From: Alteromonas salexigens
GTDB taxonomy: Bacteria > Pseudomonadota > Gammaproteobacteria > Enterobacterales > Alteromonadaceae
Reading direction: 5' to 3'
Assembly (NCBI RefSeq): GCF_025628895.1
Contig: NZ_JAOTJC010000008.1
Span: forward strand, 181,312 to 245,311
Length of the DNA stretch: 64,000 bases
The position numbers were made by a program, and so were the translations under genes. Below, in pieces: positions 8,408 through 16,620 of this stretch. Below the pieces are notes generated by a model. The model was not told the origin of the DNA and made no database searches. It worked only from the letters and a program-made list of their open reading frames with translations. Within the stretch, counting starts at the first letter, position 1. Every line of letters starts with the position of its first letter.

Positions 8408-9632
8408 AGAAAAGGAGCACGGCCTGCAAACAGTCCTTGAAGGTGCAGATCCCATCCGGACGACGCCATTTCCTTGTCGGGAGGTGATGGGAAAACAGGC
8501 GTTAGAATGTGTACAGCAGGTCTTTGAGTATTACTGGGAGAAGCAACAAGATGTGCCATATCAGGCGCACTTTGAAGAAAAGTACTGTAAAGAGTTTGCT
8601 GACTATTACGGCGGCGGGTTTGCGGACGCGGTGAATTCGGGGTCGGTAGCGGTTCATCTCGCAGTTCTGGCACTTGAACTGCCTCCCGCCTCGGAGATCC
8701 TGATTTCCCCCGTCACCGATCCCGGATCTGTGTCAGCAGTACTACTGGCCGGGCATAAAATTGTCGTTGCAGACGCAGCGCCAGGGTCGTTTAACGTTAA
8801 TGAGGCGGCGGTTCGTGCTGCATTGCAGGCTCACCCTTCAATAAAAGCTGCGTTAATTACCCATGTGGGAGGAGTCCCTGTAGATATGGTAGCTGTTTCA
8901 CAGGTTCTGGAAGAACACGCAGTGGAGCTGATAGAAGACTGCTCGCAGATTCATGGTGGAGCGCTGGGTGGGAAGAGGCTAGGTACCTTCGGCAGGTTTG
9001 CCGCATTCTCCACTATGTTTACAAAAAACCATACTACCGGGAGTACCGGGGGCGTGGTGCTGTGTGCTGATGAGAAAGACTACTGGATGATTCGCGGGTT
9101 AGCAGATAGACAAAAGCCCTTTGCCTCTTCAGCCTTTAACCCTAAAGATCCAGGTACGTTTCTCGGGCCGGGACTAAATTATAATGCGAACGAGATAGGG
9201 TGCGCACTAGGGTCCCAGTCGCTGCATTGTTTACCTGAGGTTATAACCAAGCGACAACAACTGGTAAACACTCTGGACAGCTTGTTGGAGCAGACCACCG
9301 CCTACTGCCCTCTGCGACTTTCTCCCAGCGCACAGGCCTCCTACTTTTTCTATAATGTGGCCATAAGTGAGCAGCTAACTGACCAGCAAGTTATGCGATT
9401 AAAGCAAGCTCTGGCTGCAGAGGGGACCTCTGTTAATGCAGATTATCGCTACGTAGTGTGTGAGTGGGACTGGTGTAAAGAAAAGTATTTGAATGGCGTG
9501 CAAACACCAAACGCGACTCGCCACCGTCAAAGAAGCATAAACATTTTATTTCATGAAAAATACAGCACTGCCGATATGGAAGATATTGTGTGGGCGCTCG
9601 TCAGAGCCGAGCATTACGCATTACACAACTAG
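8370..9632 (+). CDS. DegT/DnrJ/EryC1/StrS-family PLP aminotransferase
   Basis: A 420-residue fold-type I PLP enzyme of the sugar aminotransferase family. Visible landmarks are the N-terminal cofactor loop VNSGSVAVHLAV, the aspartate of LIEDCSQIHGG that pairs with the pyridine nitrogen, and the Schiff-base lysine K219 in MFTKNHTTGSTGGVV. Such enzymes aminate a keto group of an NDP-linked sugar, usually with glutamate as donor; a few relatives act as dehydratases, but they have histidine at the lysine position, unlike this one. The start (ATG 8370) has an AGAGGT site upstream and lies inside the preceding gene. The 50-base gap to the next gene is the widest in the operon. Confidence 0.87.
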   Translation: MNPFTSNRFWQTKEKEHGLQTVLEGADPIRTTPFPCREVMGKQALECVQQVFEYYWEKQQDVPYQAHFEEKYCKEFADYYGGGFADAVNSGSVAVHLAVLALELPPASEILISPVTDPGSVSAVLLAGHKIVVADAAPGSFNVNEAAVRAALQAHPSIKAALITHVGGVPVDMVAVSQVLEEHAVELIEDCSQIHGGALGGKRLGTFGRFAAFSTMFTKNHTTGSTGGVVLCADEKDYWMIRGLADRQKPFASSAFNPKDPGTFLGPGLNYNANEIGCALGSQSLHCLPEVITKRQQLVNTLDSLLEQTTAYCPLRLSPSAQASYFFYNVAISEQLTDQQVMRLKQALAAEGTSVNADYRYVVCEWDWCKEKYLNGVQTPNATRHRQRSINILFHEKYSTADMEDIVWALVRAEHYALHN

Positions 9633-9681
9633 CATTTTGACAATTGTGTGACGTAACTACTGGATTAAGTGAGGATTTATT

Positions 9682-10365
9682 TTGAAAGACGCGACTAACA
9701 CTGCAGAGAAAGAAGAGTGGGTTGATCACATTATCGATACCCCAGGATTTACTTTGGGACCCAGAGCTTCATATGCCTATTTAAATGACCCTCGCCGCTT
9801 AGCCTTCATGCTCGCACGATATAAGTTTTGCGCAAAAATGCTAATTGGGAAAAAACATATTCTGGAAGTCGGTTGTGGTGATAGTTTTGGTTCGCCAGTC
9901 GTAGCACAAGAGTGCGAAACGATGACCGGTATTGATATTGAAGAGAGACTTATTGAAGAAAATAAGGTTCGACTAAAAGATATCGACAAGCTTCGTTATC
10001 AGACCTGCGACATAACTCAATCGGCGCCGGACGGTATGTTCGATGGCGCAATTTCGCTGGATGTCCTGGAACATATCCCATTTGAATTGGAAGGTCATTA
10101 CTTTGAAAATGTAACCAGCGTATTGGATGATAATGCGATTTTCATCGTGGGCATGCCCAATATAACATCAGACATTTATGCCAGTAAGCCGGGCCACAGC
10201 CCCCATATAAATTTAAAGGACGAGAAAGGCATTCGTGAGTCAATGGGACAATACTTTAGTAATGTTCTGGTCTTTTCTATGAATGATGAAGTGGTCCATA
10301 CCGGATTTACGCCGATGGCACATTATTTATTTGCAGTAGGAATAGGCAAGCGCCCACAGGGCTGA
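9682..10365 (+). CDS. Class I SAM-dependent methyltransferase (second of the locus)
   Basis: A 227-residue protein with motif I ILEVGCGDSFGSPVVAQ near residue 55, an acidic motif II (GIDIEERLIEE) and the segment FDGAISLDVLEHIPFE with the common DVLEHI signature. Glycan-modifying methyltransferases of this type often act on sugar hydroxyls or amines. The start is TTG 9682, with a GAGG ribosome-binding site eight bases upstream; no ATG fits as well. It is the last gene of the rightward sugar operon, faces the leftward operon, and is followed by a GC-rich hairpin. The acceptor is unknown. Confidence 0.8.
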   Translation: MKDATNTAEKEEWVDHIIDTPGFTLGPRASYAYLNDPRRLAFMLARYKFCAKMLIGKKHILEVGCGDSFGSPVVAQECETMTGIDIEERLIEENKVRLKDIDKLRYQTCDITQSAPDGMFDGAISLDVLEHIPFELEGHYFENVTSVLDDNAIFIVGMPNITSDIYASKPGHSPHINLKDEKGIRESMGQYFSNVLVFSMNDEVVHTGFTPMAHYLFAVGIGKRPQG

Positions 10366-10373
10366 GTTTACTA

Positions 10374-10402
10374 AGCCCGGCTTTTGACAATAGTGCCGGG
10401 CT
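10374..10402 (+). terminator. Probable hairpin terminator of the rightward sugar operon
   Basis: AGCCCGGC (10374-10381) pairs perfectly with GCCGGGCT (10395-10402) around a 13-base loop. Outer bases GCTGAG and CTCAGC (10361-10366, 10401-10406) can extend the stem through a bulge. There is no strong T-tract after it, so function as an intrinsic terminator is uncertain. It lies between two convergent operons. Confidence 0.45.
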
Positions 10403-10542
10403 CAGCTTAATTCTGTGGTTAGGGTTTGCAAAGGTGCTTTTTTGGCAGAGCCGATATAATTACCGGACAGATTAATTAAAATAGCACCTGGGGCGGTTTG
10501 CTATGCCTTAGCTTACCTCTTTCCCAACAACTTACACACAGC

Positions 10543-11244
10543 TCATCTATCGTTTTGAAAATCACTCAGTGCCTGCTTATAGCTAGCAGGTGTGCCAATG
10601 TCTCTATGATATCGGTGATTAACCCAGCCATTAATTCTTCCTAGTAACATAGGTATTAATTGAGTACTTATATCACTGATGTTGCTGTTTCTGAGTAACG
10701 TAATTGCCTCTAGCGAAAGAATATAAACTGCCCCATTCGCCAGGTTACCCGGTGGATTGGCGACTTTCTCATGCATGTCGATAATCGTCGTTCCATCAAG
10801 CTCTACAATGCCGCAGGACGTTGGTGTATCAGACTTAAACAGCATCATCGTCATGACGCAATGAGCAGGTCTGTTCTGATGGGCCTCGATGAAGGCGGCT
10901 AAGTCAAAAACTGATAAGTTATCAGCGTGTACAACTAATACATCACCTTCTGACAATGCATCCATGTTATTTAGTAGTGTGCCTGCTGTGCCAAGCAGTT
11001 GTGGCTCATACCAGCATTTCAGATTGTCGAGATGTCGCCAGACCCGGTCTAAATGGCTTTCGACTTGTTCGTGAAGGTAGTGAGTATTGACAAAAATTTC
11101 GGTTATTGAAGAAAAGGAAGACAGCATTTCAAGCCAATAGTCGAGCAATGGCTTACCGTTTATCGGCACCAAACACTTTGGGGTGTGTAAAGTAAGCGGT
11201 CGTAGCCGGGTACCTTCTCCTGCTGCCAGTAACACAGCTTTCAT
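10543..11244 (-). CDS. Sugar-1-phosphate nucleotidyltransferase (HddC-like)
   Basis: A 233-residue member of the NTP-transferase family. The nucleotide signature LLAAGEGTRLRPLT and the following PKCLVPINGKPLLDYWLEML are complete; GNLANGAVYILS is the later conserved strand. The short length, without a left-handed beta-helix domain, fits mannose-1-phosphate guanylyltransferases and the D-glycero-D-manno-heptose-1-phosphate guanosyltransferase HddC. The ATG overlaps the stop of the upstream fusion gene by one base (TAATG), so the two are coupled. With the kinase domain upstream and the GmhA-like isomerase across the locus, activation of a heptose phosphate is a reasonable inference; other sugar phosphates cannot be excluded. 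Confidence 0.82.
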   Translation of the reverse strand: MKAVLLAAGEGTRLRPLTLHTPKCLVPINGKPLLDYWLEMLSSFSSITEIFVNTHYLHEQVESHLDRVWRHLDNLKCWYEPQLLGTAGTLLNNMDALSEGDVLVVHADNLSVFDLAAFIEAHQNRPAHCVMTMMLFKSDTPTSCGIVELDGTTIIDMHEKVANPPGNLANGAVYILSLEAITLLRNSNISDISTQLIPMLLGRINGWVNHRYHRDIGTPASYKQALSDFQNDR

Positions 11245-12740
11245 TACAAAATCTCCGCAAGCCGATTATGTACAGCCTGTTTTGAAATCGGAATATTCCC
11301 GCGTACATCTACCTGAATTGCAGAGCTGATACTGCCCATGAAGGCCGCTTGCCAGATGCTCGCACCACTGGCGAGCATCAGCGCAGTGGTCACGTACATG
11401 GCATCACCGGCGCCAGCTGTATCAATGGCAGTATCAGAAAATGCAGGAAGATTATCTGTGTCCAGCACGCCGGAGACCGGATTGAGATGACGTATCAAAA
11501 CGCCCTCTGCACCTAGCGTCACCATAACATTCTTTGCATTAAGCTTTTCCGCTACACCTTTAGAGACTTCAATTAACCCGCTACCATCATCCTGCATTAG
11601 CTGCCGGGCTTCTATTTCAGTGGGCGTAGTCAACAGCAGGTTTTTGAATTTCCCAAGATCACCGGCCTGTGATGATGTTTGACTATCGGCCACAACAGGT
11701 ATGTTTTTGTCATGGCATATTTGGCTGATTTTTGAAATCAGCGGTGGGCATAACATGCCAAAATTAAAATCAGCGAATATTACAATATCAAATTCATCAG
11801 CGCGTTGCGCAAAGCTCTCAGCGAAGTCGTCTACCAGAGAGGCATCGATATCGTGGCGGCGATACTGGTTTACCCGCAGTAAAGTTTTGTCTTTTGCACG
11901 GTAGCGGAGTTTGTGGGTCGTGGGGCGTGAAGAATCTGTTTTGATTACCGACCTGATTCCGTACTCATCAAGTTTGTGGTTGGCAAAGTCGCTGTGTGTA
12001 TCGTCTCCACATACACTGAAAAATGTAACGTCAGCACCCAGGCTGGCTCCATGTGCAGCGACAATGCCTGCGCCGCCCAAATAGCAGAAAGACTCTAACG
12101 GGCTAACCGCTATCGTTGGATCCTCCTGAGACATGCCAATAGCGAGACACTCCTGATATTCGTCCACGATGATATCACCTAGCACTGCAACTTTGAGGTG
12201 GCTGAAACGCTGAAGAAACTGTTGTAGTTTTTCACGGCTGATATCGTAGCGGTCATGATAGTGCTGCAATTTCTGGGACAGCTCGGAGTTTTCGCGCAAT
12301 TGCCGCTGAATTAATTCACGACTCGAAAATAACTTCTCACCGGAGCTGAACACCAGTCGGCCGCCATAAGTCTCAATAATTTCCTGCTCTGGATTATGGG
12401 AGTTAGAAAACTCCTTCCCTTTCACGATAACGTCAGGCTTTATGGTAGCCAAAACATCCAACCGATCACCGTTCACAACGATGACCTCATCCACGCAGCT
12501 GAGAGCTTTGAGCGCCAGCAGCCTTTCTTCGTTTCCAAAATAAGCGCCTAGTGAGTCGTGCTGATCGTAAAGGCCGACTACCAGCACATCGGCTTGTTCC
12601 GCGGCAAATAGCAGAAAGCGAAGATGGCCGGGATGTAAAATGTTGAAATTCCCGGAAACGAAGCACAATGAATTACCTTGCTGCTTTAGTTCATTGAGCC
12701 TTGCTAGTGTTTGCTGCTTTGTTTCCATATTAATTACCAT
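11244..12740 (-). CDS. Nucleotidyltransferase-PfkB kinase fusion, HldE-like with reversed domain order
   Basis: A 498-residue bifunctional protein. Residues about 22-150 form a cytidylyltransferase-like domain with the HxGH motif HPGH at 36-39. Residues about 182-498 form a PfkB-type sugar kinase: start VAVLGDIIVDEYQECLAIGM, substrate segment LGGAGIVAAHGASLGADVTF, and the C-terminal anion-hole and base motif DTAGAGDAMYV. HldE (RfaE) of LPS heptose synthesis has the same two domains in the opposite order, kinase first. The domain swap sets this protein apart from housekeeping HldE. Both CAT positions at 12740 and 12728 could start it; the first overlaps the upstream stop and is given here. It probably phosphorylates and/or nucleotidylates a heptose phosphate for the locus. 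Confidence 0.82.
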   Translation of the reverse strand: MVINMETKQQTLARLNELKQQGNSLCFVSGNFNILHPGHLRFLLFAAEQADVLVVGLYDQHDSLGAYFGNEERLLALKALSCVDEVIVVNGDRLDVLATIKPDVIVKGKEFSNSHNPEQEIIETYGGRLVFSSGEKLFSSRELIQRQLRENSELSQKLQHYHDRYDISREKLQQFLQRFSHLKVAVLGDIIVDEYQECLAIGMSQEDPTIAVSPLESFCYLGGAGIVAAHGASLGADVTFFSVCGDDTHSDFANHKLDEYGIRSVIKTDSSRPTTHKLRYRAKDKTLLRVNQYRRHDIDASLVDDFAESFAQRADEFDIVIFADFNFGMLCPPLISKISQICHDKNIPVVADSQTSSQAGDLGKFKNLLLTTPTEIEARQLMQDDGSGLIEVSKGVAEKLNAKNVMVTLGAEGVLIRHLNPVSGVLDTDNLPAFSDTAIDTAGAGDAMYVTTALMLASGASIWQAAFMGSISSAIQVDVRGNIPISKQAVHNRLAEIL

Positions 12741-13773
12741 TCAGCGAGACAATTGCTCTCACAACCTTCTGATTTTTTAAATCAGTTAACGCTAGGTTGA
12801 TGTTTTGCAATGAATACTCTTCTGACAAAAAATTATTGAGTGGTTTTATCGTGTCCGGCGACGTTGCTGCTTCTTCCAGCAATGCTTGTGGGCTGGCGCC
12901 ACCTCCCCAGGATCCTTCAATCTTCTTCCCACATATCAATTCGAAGGGATCTAACTGGATCTTTTCACCTTGTTTGGGATGTGAGGCAAAAACGCATTTG
13001 CCATTTCTGGGATGGATAAGCGCAAACGCTAATTCAATAGTACGGCAGCTTCCAGCTGCTTCAACTGCGTGGTCCAGCATACTTCCCTGCGTTATCTCAG
13101 CGACTTCCTTCACTATACTTGCTGTATTGGGGTTAAGTACTACGTGGGCACCAAGGCGTTTAGCAAGCTGTAACTTACTTTCATTGGTATCAATGGCTAC
13201 TATAAGCCCGGCGTTGCAATTTACTGCTGCCAGTAGTGCCGAGAGGCCAATGCCTCCCAACCCCACGATGCCAATCGATTCACCTTCTGCTAATGCAAGC
13301 TGGTGTTGGACCATCCCCATGCCGGTGGGCAGGGCGCAACCAAACAGTACCCCTTCTTTCAACCCAATTCCGGTGGGAAGCGGGTAACACCGGTTTTCCG
13401 ATACCACGCTGTATTCACTAAAGGTGGTAACAGCGCCAGCGTTGATAGTTCCGATCGGCGATGAGTACTGAGTGCTGCCAGCATCGAGTCCTGTTCCTTT
13501 AATCCAGCCCAGCACAACCTTATCATCAGGGGCAACAGTAGTTACACTAGGTCCGGTATCGATAACTGTTGCGGTGGCCTCGTGACCAAGCATATGGGGG
13601 AGATACTTATCTTCACCGCGAGCCCCTGCTACTTCCATTAACTGGCTGTGGCATACACCGGAATAATGAATTTTAACCAGAACTTGCCCCTGGCCCAATG
13701 CGGGTACCTGAATGTCGTCAATAATCTCTAGTGGATTACCACATTGGGTAAGTACGGCTGAAGTGAATCTCAT
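12730..13773 (-). CDS. Zinc-type medium-chain alcohol dehydrogenase
   Basis: A 347-residue medium-chain dehydrogenase. Catalytic zinc ligands are visible as Cys41 (SGVCHSQ), His64-Glu65 (LGHEAT) and a cysteine in FGCALPTGMG; the NAD(P) loop is GIVGLGGIGLSALLAA. The lobe that normally carries four cysteines for the structural zinc is replaced by a segment with no cysteine (about residues 85-125), as in some class III-like relatives. It would oxidise or reduce a sugar alcohol, aldehyde or glutathione adduct; the substrate is not readable. It is the first gene of the leftward operon, which has a FliA-type promoter just upstream, and its stop overlaps the start of the fusion gene. Confidence 0.85.
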   Translation of the reverse strand: MRFTSAVLTQCGNPLEIIDDIQVPALGQGQVLVKIHYSGVCHSQLMEVAGARGEDKYLPHMLGHEATATVIDTGPSVTTVAPDDKVVLGWIKGTGLDAGSTQYSSPIGTINAGAVTTFSEYSVVSENRCYPLPTGIGLKEGVLFGCALPTGMGMVQHQLALAEGESIGIVGLGGIGLSALLAAVNCNAGLIVAIDTNESKLQLAKRLGAHVVLNPNTASIVKEVAEITQGSMLDHAVEAAGSCRTIELAFALIHPRNGKCVFASHPKQGEKIQLDPFELICGKKIEGSWGGGASPQALLEEAATSPDTIKPLNNFLSEEYSLQNINLALTDLKNQKVVRAIVSLNGN

Positions 13774-13807
13774 TGGTGGTATAAACCCGAATTATTACTG
13801 TTATTTG

Positions 13808-13834
13808 TTATCGGTGCATTTGGCGACGGCTTTA
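13808..13834 (-). promoter_or_regulatory. FliA (sigma-28) promoter of the leftward glycan operon
   Basis: On the minus strand the sequence reads TAAA (13834-13831), a 15-base spacer, then ACCGATAA (13815-13808). The sigma-28 consensus is TAAA-N15-GCCGATAA, so spacing is exact and only one base of the -10 element differs. The predicted transcription start, near 13800, gives a 5' leader of roughly 25-30 bases before the dehydrogenase ATG at 13773. No other sigma-28 site of this quality was noticed in the window. Confidence 0.72.
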
Positions 13835-14046
13835 AAAAATTGCAAACTGGTAGCAGAGAGCCCAAGAGTTCATGTCCGCGCGCTACTGTTATCCCGTAGG
13901 AGCATTAAACGTCGCGTTGCTAGTGTAAACTCTGACATTTCAATACAAAAGCAGTAATCAGCCTTTAAGTGGTTAAGTTCATACCTATGTATGTTTGTAT
14001 GTCTTTGTCAGTGATTCGTCAGCTTACTTTTTCACCATTGTTTTGC

Positions 14047-14052
14047 TATAGT
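14047..14052 (+). promoter_or_regulatory. Possible extended -10 element before the divergent flagellin
   Basis: TATAGT preceded by TG one base upstream forms an extended -10 for sigma-70, but no good -35 is seen and the leader would be only about 13 bases, holding the strong AGGAGG ribosome-binding site at 14062. No sigma-28 or sigma-54 element was found for this gene in the 298-base divergent region 13774-14071. Treat as tentative. Confidence 0.3.
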
Positions 14053-14071
14053 TCAGTCATTAGGAGGGCGT

Positions 14072-14872
14072 ATGATCAATTTCGATGCGGGCTCAGGCTC
14101 ATCACTCTTGCAACAAGTGCAGGAAAAGCAAAACAACCTGATAGAAAAACTTGCCAGCGGCAAGAAGGTGAATAGTGCGGCTGATGGCGCGGCGGCGCAG
14201 CAAATTATCGATCGCCTTACTTCACAGGTCGAAGGTAATCGTCAGGCTATCAGTAATGCTTACGATGGAATTTCACTGGCGCAGGTAGCTGAAGGCGGGC
14301 TGGAGGGCATCAATAATGATGTCAGCCGTATCCGCGAACTAACTGTTCAGGCCGGTAACGGCATTCTCAGTGACAGTGATAAGCAGGCCATTCAGTCTGA
14401 AATCACCCAGTTACAAGACAACATTTCCCAGACCATTGAGCAAACTAATTTTGCCGGCAAGCCATTACTGTCGGAAGATGGTGCACTTAGCTTTCAGGTG
14501 GGGGCGAACAATGGCCAGCAAATTGATGTGGCCACTCAGGATATTGGTAGTCAGCTAGCCGGTGTACTAAGTATCGATCTGACCGGTGGTACCAGCGTAA
14601 ACGATGCGCTCAGTGCCGCTGATGCCGCTATTGAAACTGTAGGCGGCGCCCGTGCCGACCTCGGGGCAACCCAAAGCCAGTTCGAAAGTACCGCCCGTAA
14701 CCTGTCACAAAGTGATGTGAATGCGTCAGCCGCACGCAGCCGGATTGCCGATACCGATTACGCACAAACTGTATCTGCGAGTGTGGCCAATGATGTACAG
14801 GGCCAGGCGGCACTAACGGTCCAGGCTCAGGCGAATCAGCAACAGGGCCAGGTGCTTGCATTGCTGAATTAA
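14072..14872 (+). CDS. Divergent flagellin
   Basis: A 266-residue flagellin. The N-terminal D0-D1 helix contains EKLASGKKVNSAADGAAAQQI (the flagellin SGKRINSAADDAAG signature, diverged) and VSRIRELTVQAGNG; the C-terminal helix contains AARSRIADTDYAQ and ends QAQANQQQGQVLALLN. It lacks the usual start MxxxINTNxxS, replaced by MINFDAGSGSS, and the variable central domain is short. These departures suggest a minor filament subunit, or one specialised for an unusual filament, rather than the main flagellin. An AGGAGG site precedes ATG 14072. A strong terminator follows the gene, so it is monocistronic. The usual partners flaG, fliD and fliS are not between it and flrA. Confidence 0.88.
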   Translation: MINFDAGSGSSLLQQVQEKQNNLIEKLASGKKVNSAADGAAAQQIIDRLTSQVEGNRQAISNAYDGISLAQVAEGGLEGINNDVSRIRELTVQAGNGILSDSDKQAIQSEITQLQDNISQTIEQTNFAGKPLLSEDGALSFQVGANNGQQIDVATQDIGSQLAGVLSIDLTGGTSVNDALSAADAAIETVGGARADLGATQSQFESTARNLSQSDVNASAARSRIADTDYAQTVSASVANDVQGQAALTVQAQANQQQGQVLALLN

Positions 14873-14890
14873 TCACCAGCCGTTTACAGA

Positions 14891-14914
14891 AAAGCAGGGG
14901 AACCTGCTTTTTTT
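14891..14914 (+). terminator. Rho-independent terminator after the flagellin gene
   Basis: AAAGCAGG (14891-14898) pairs with CCTGCTTT (14903-14910) around a GGAA tetraloop, followed by a run of T. It begins 18 bases after the flagellin stop. Confidence 0.9.
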
Positions 14915-15017
14915 ATTGCCTGAATTCAGGAATCAGCAGTTGCGCCAGTATCTTTTACCGTTACAATCTGCAGATGCGCTAGACTGTTAATTATAAAAAC
15001 GCGTAGTCGGGGACTGG

Positions 15018-16481
15018 ATGAAGGATATTTTGCTCGTTAGTGATAACGGCGACCTAATACACAGCTTAGAAACTATCATTACTTTCTTAGGGGAGCCTAG
15101 TCAGCATTCGTCGTTCGACGCCTGCGCTGACTATCTGCGCTCTCATACGGTAGATGCTGTGCTTATTGACTTCGCAAACGCCCGCGCCGCACAAGCTCTC
15201 ATCAATCAGTTTCCCCACGTACCTTTCGTAGGATTGCAGGACGGCGAGGGACGCGCCAAATCCGACTGCAATCTGGTCAGCGTGATCACGCTGCCGTTAA
15301 CCTATGCGGTGCTTACTCAGTCTATCCACCGGTGTCAGGAATATGCCCGGCAGAAGCCCGGGGCCGTGCGCTCAGGTGGGGCTAAGACCCGGCTGTTCAG
15401 AAGCCTGGTGGGCAAAAGTGAACAAATTCAGTTCGTACGCAGAATGGTTGAGCAAGTGGCACCCACTGATGCCACCGTACTCATTCTGGGGGAGTCAGGG
15501 ACGGGTAAAGAAGTGGTTGCCCGTAATGTGCATTTCCTTTCTGCCCGTAAGGACGGCCCGTTTATTCCGGTAAACTGTGGGGCTATTCCTGGCGAACTGT
15601 TGGAAAGTGAGCTGTTCGGTCACGAAAAAGGCGCGTTCACCGGCGCGATTAGTGCCAGAAAGGGGCGTTTTGAACTTGCCGAAGGCGGTACCTTATTTCT
15701 TGATGAAATAGGTGATATGCCTATGCAAATGCAGGTAAAACTGCTGCGCGTATTGCAGGAGCGTATGTTCGAACGGGTCGGCGGCAGTAAGCCCATGCAA
15801 TGTAATGTACGTATTATTGCAGCTACCCACCGTAATCTGGAAACCATGATTCAGGAAGAAAAATTCCGTGAGGATCTTTTCTATCGCCTGAACGTGTTTC
15901 CCATTGACAGCCCGGCCCTGAGAGATCGCCGCGACGACATTCCCCTGCTGTTACAAGAACTGAACAGCCGTATCCAGGGCGATGGTGTAGACGGGGTGCG
16001 GTTCACTGAGCAGGCCATCGGCTCACTTATGGAACACGACTGGGCGGGTAACGTCCGGGAATTGTCCAACCTGGTAGAGCGTCTGAGCATTCTGTATCCC
16101 GGTCAGGTAGTGGATGTTCAGGATCTTCCGGCTAAATATCAGTATGGTGATGTGGAAGCTTATCAGCCTGACTATCCGGAAGAGCTGCTGGAGCGGGACG
16201 CCTTTAATGCTTTGTTCGCCGAAGCGGCAGCGTCGGAAGAGTCTGATGCTGATCAGTCTGAGCCGGAACCAGAGCCAGAACAAACGGCACCTTCACAGCT
16301 ACCGGAAACGGGTGTCAATCTGAAAGAATATTTGTCTGAACTGGAAATCGATCTCATCCGTCAGGCACTCGAACAACAAGACTGGGTGGTCGCACGGGCC
16401 GCGGACAAGCTGGGTATGCGGCGAACCACGCTGGTGGAAAAAATGCGCAAATACGATATCCAGCGAGAGACCCAGTGCTAA
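15018..16481 (+). CDS. flrA: Sigma-54-dependent flagellar master regulator FlrA/FleQ
   Basis: A 487-residue bacterial enhancer-binding protein. The first 120 residues form the FleQ-type receiver-like domain that has lost a normal phospho-acceptor environment. The AAA+ domain follows: Walker A GESGTGKE, the sigma-54 contact loop GAFTGA (in [16 protein letters not shown]), Walker B LFLDEIGD, and the arginine finger region. A Fis-type helix-turn-helix closes the protein ([20 protein letters not shown]). FlrA heads the polar flagellar hierarchy and activates flrBC with sigma-54; a matching sigma-54 promoter lies before flrB. FleQ relatives also bind cyclic di-GMP. ATG 15018 follows a weak GGGG/GACTGG site. 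It is transcribed alone. Confidence 0.93.
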   Translation: MKDILLVSDNGDLIHSLETIITFLGEPSQHSSFDACADYLRSHTVDAVLIDFANARAAQALINQFPHVPFVGLQDGEGRAKSDCNLVSVITLPLTYAVLTQSIHRCQEYARQKPGAVRSGGAKTRLFRSLVGKSEQIQFVRRMVEQVAPTDATVLILGESGTGKEVVARNVHFLSARKDGPFIPVNCGAIPGELLESELFGHEKGAFTGAISARKGRFELAEGGTLFLDEIGDMPMQMQVKLLRVLQERMFERVGGSKPMQCNVRIIAATHRNLETMIQEEKFREDLFYRLNVFPIDSPALRDRRDDIPLLLQELNSRIQGDGVDGVRFTEQAIGSLMEHDWAGNVRELSNLVERLSILYPGQVVDVQDLPAKYQYGDVEAYQPDYPEELLERDAFNALFAEAAASEESDADQSEPEPEPEQTAPSQLPETGVNLKEYLSELEIDLIRQALEQQDWVVARAADKLGMRRTTLVEKMRKYDIQRETQC

Positions 16482-16558
16482 ACCCAGCGTCGGGTTATTG
16501 ACGTTTACCCCATTCCATAATTCCTGCCTAACATGCTGAAAATACGCTAGTTAATTTT

Positions 16559-16574
16559 TGGCACAACAAATGCA
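16559..16574 (+). promoter_or_regulatory. Sigma-54 promoter of flrBC
   Basis: TGGCACAACAAATGCA carries the invariant GG and GC separated by ten bases and matches TGGCAC-N5-TTGCA at all but one position. It ends 46 bases before the flrB ATG. This is the expected FlrA target. Confidence 0.82.
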
Positions 16575-16620
16575 ATTCAATACGCCATAAGCAATCCGTC
16601 TGCTTTTTGACGAGGAACCT

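Noticed and set aside
10490..10510. ops/JUMPstart element near GGGGCGGTTTGCTATGCC
   Set aside because: Only the GGCGGT core resembles ops; the remainder does not match, and the site lies at the 3' end of both operons rather than in a leader.
12797..13387. 196-codon plus-strand frame
   Set aside because: Antisense to the zinc-type dehydrogenase gene, which has intact motifs.
13774..14071. Sigma-28 promoter for the divergent flagellin on the plus strand
   Set aside because: TAAA occurrences in this region have no GCCGATAA-like element at 15 bases; only the minus-strand site qualifies.
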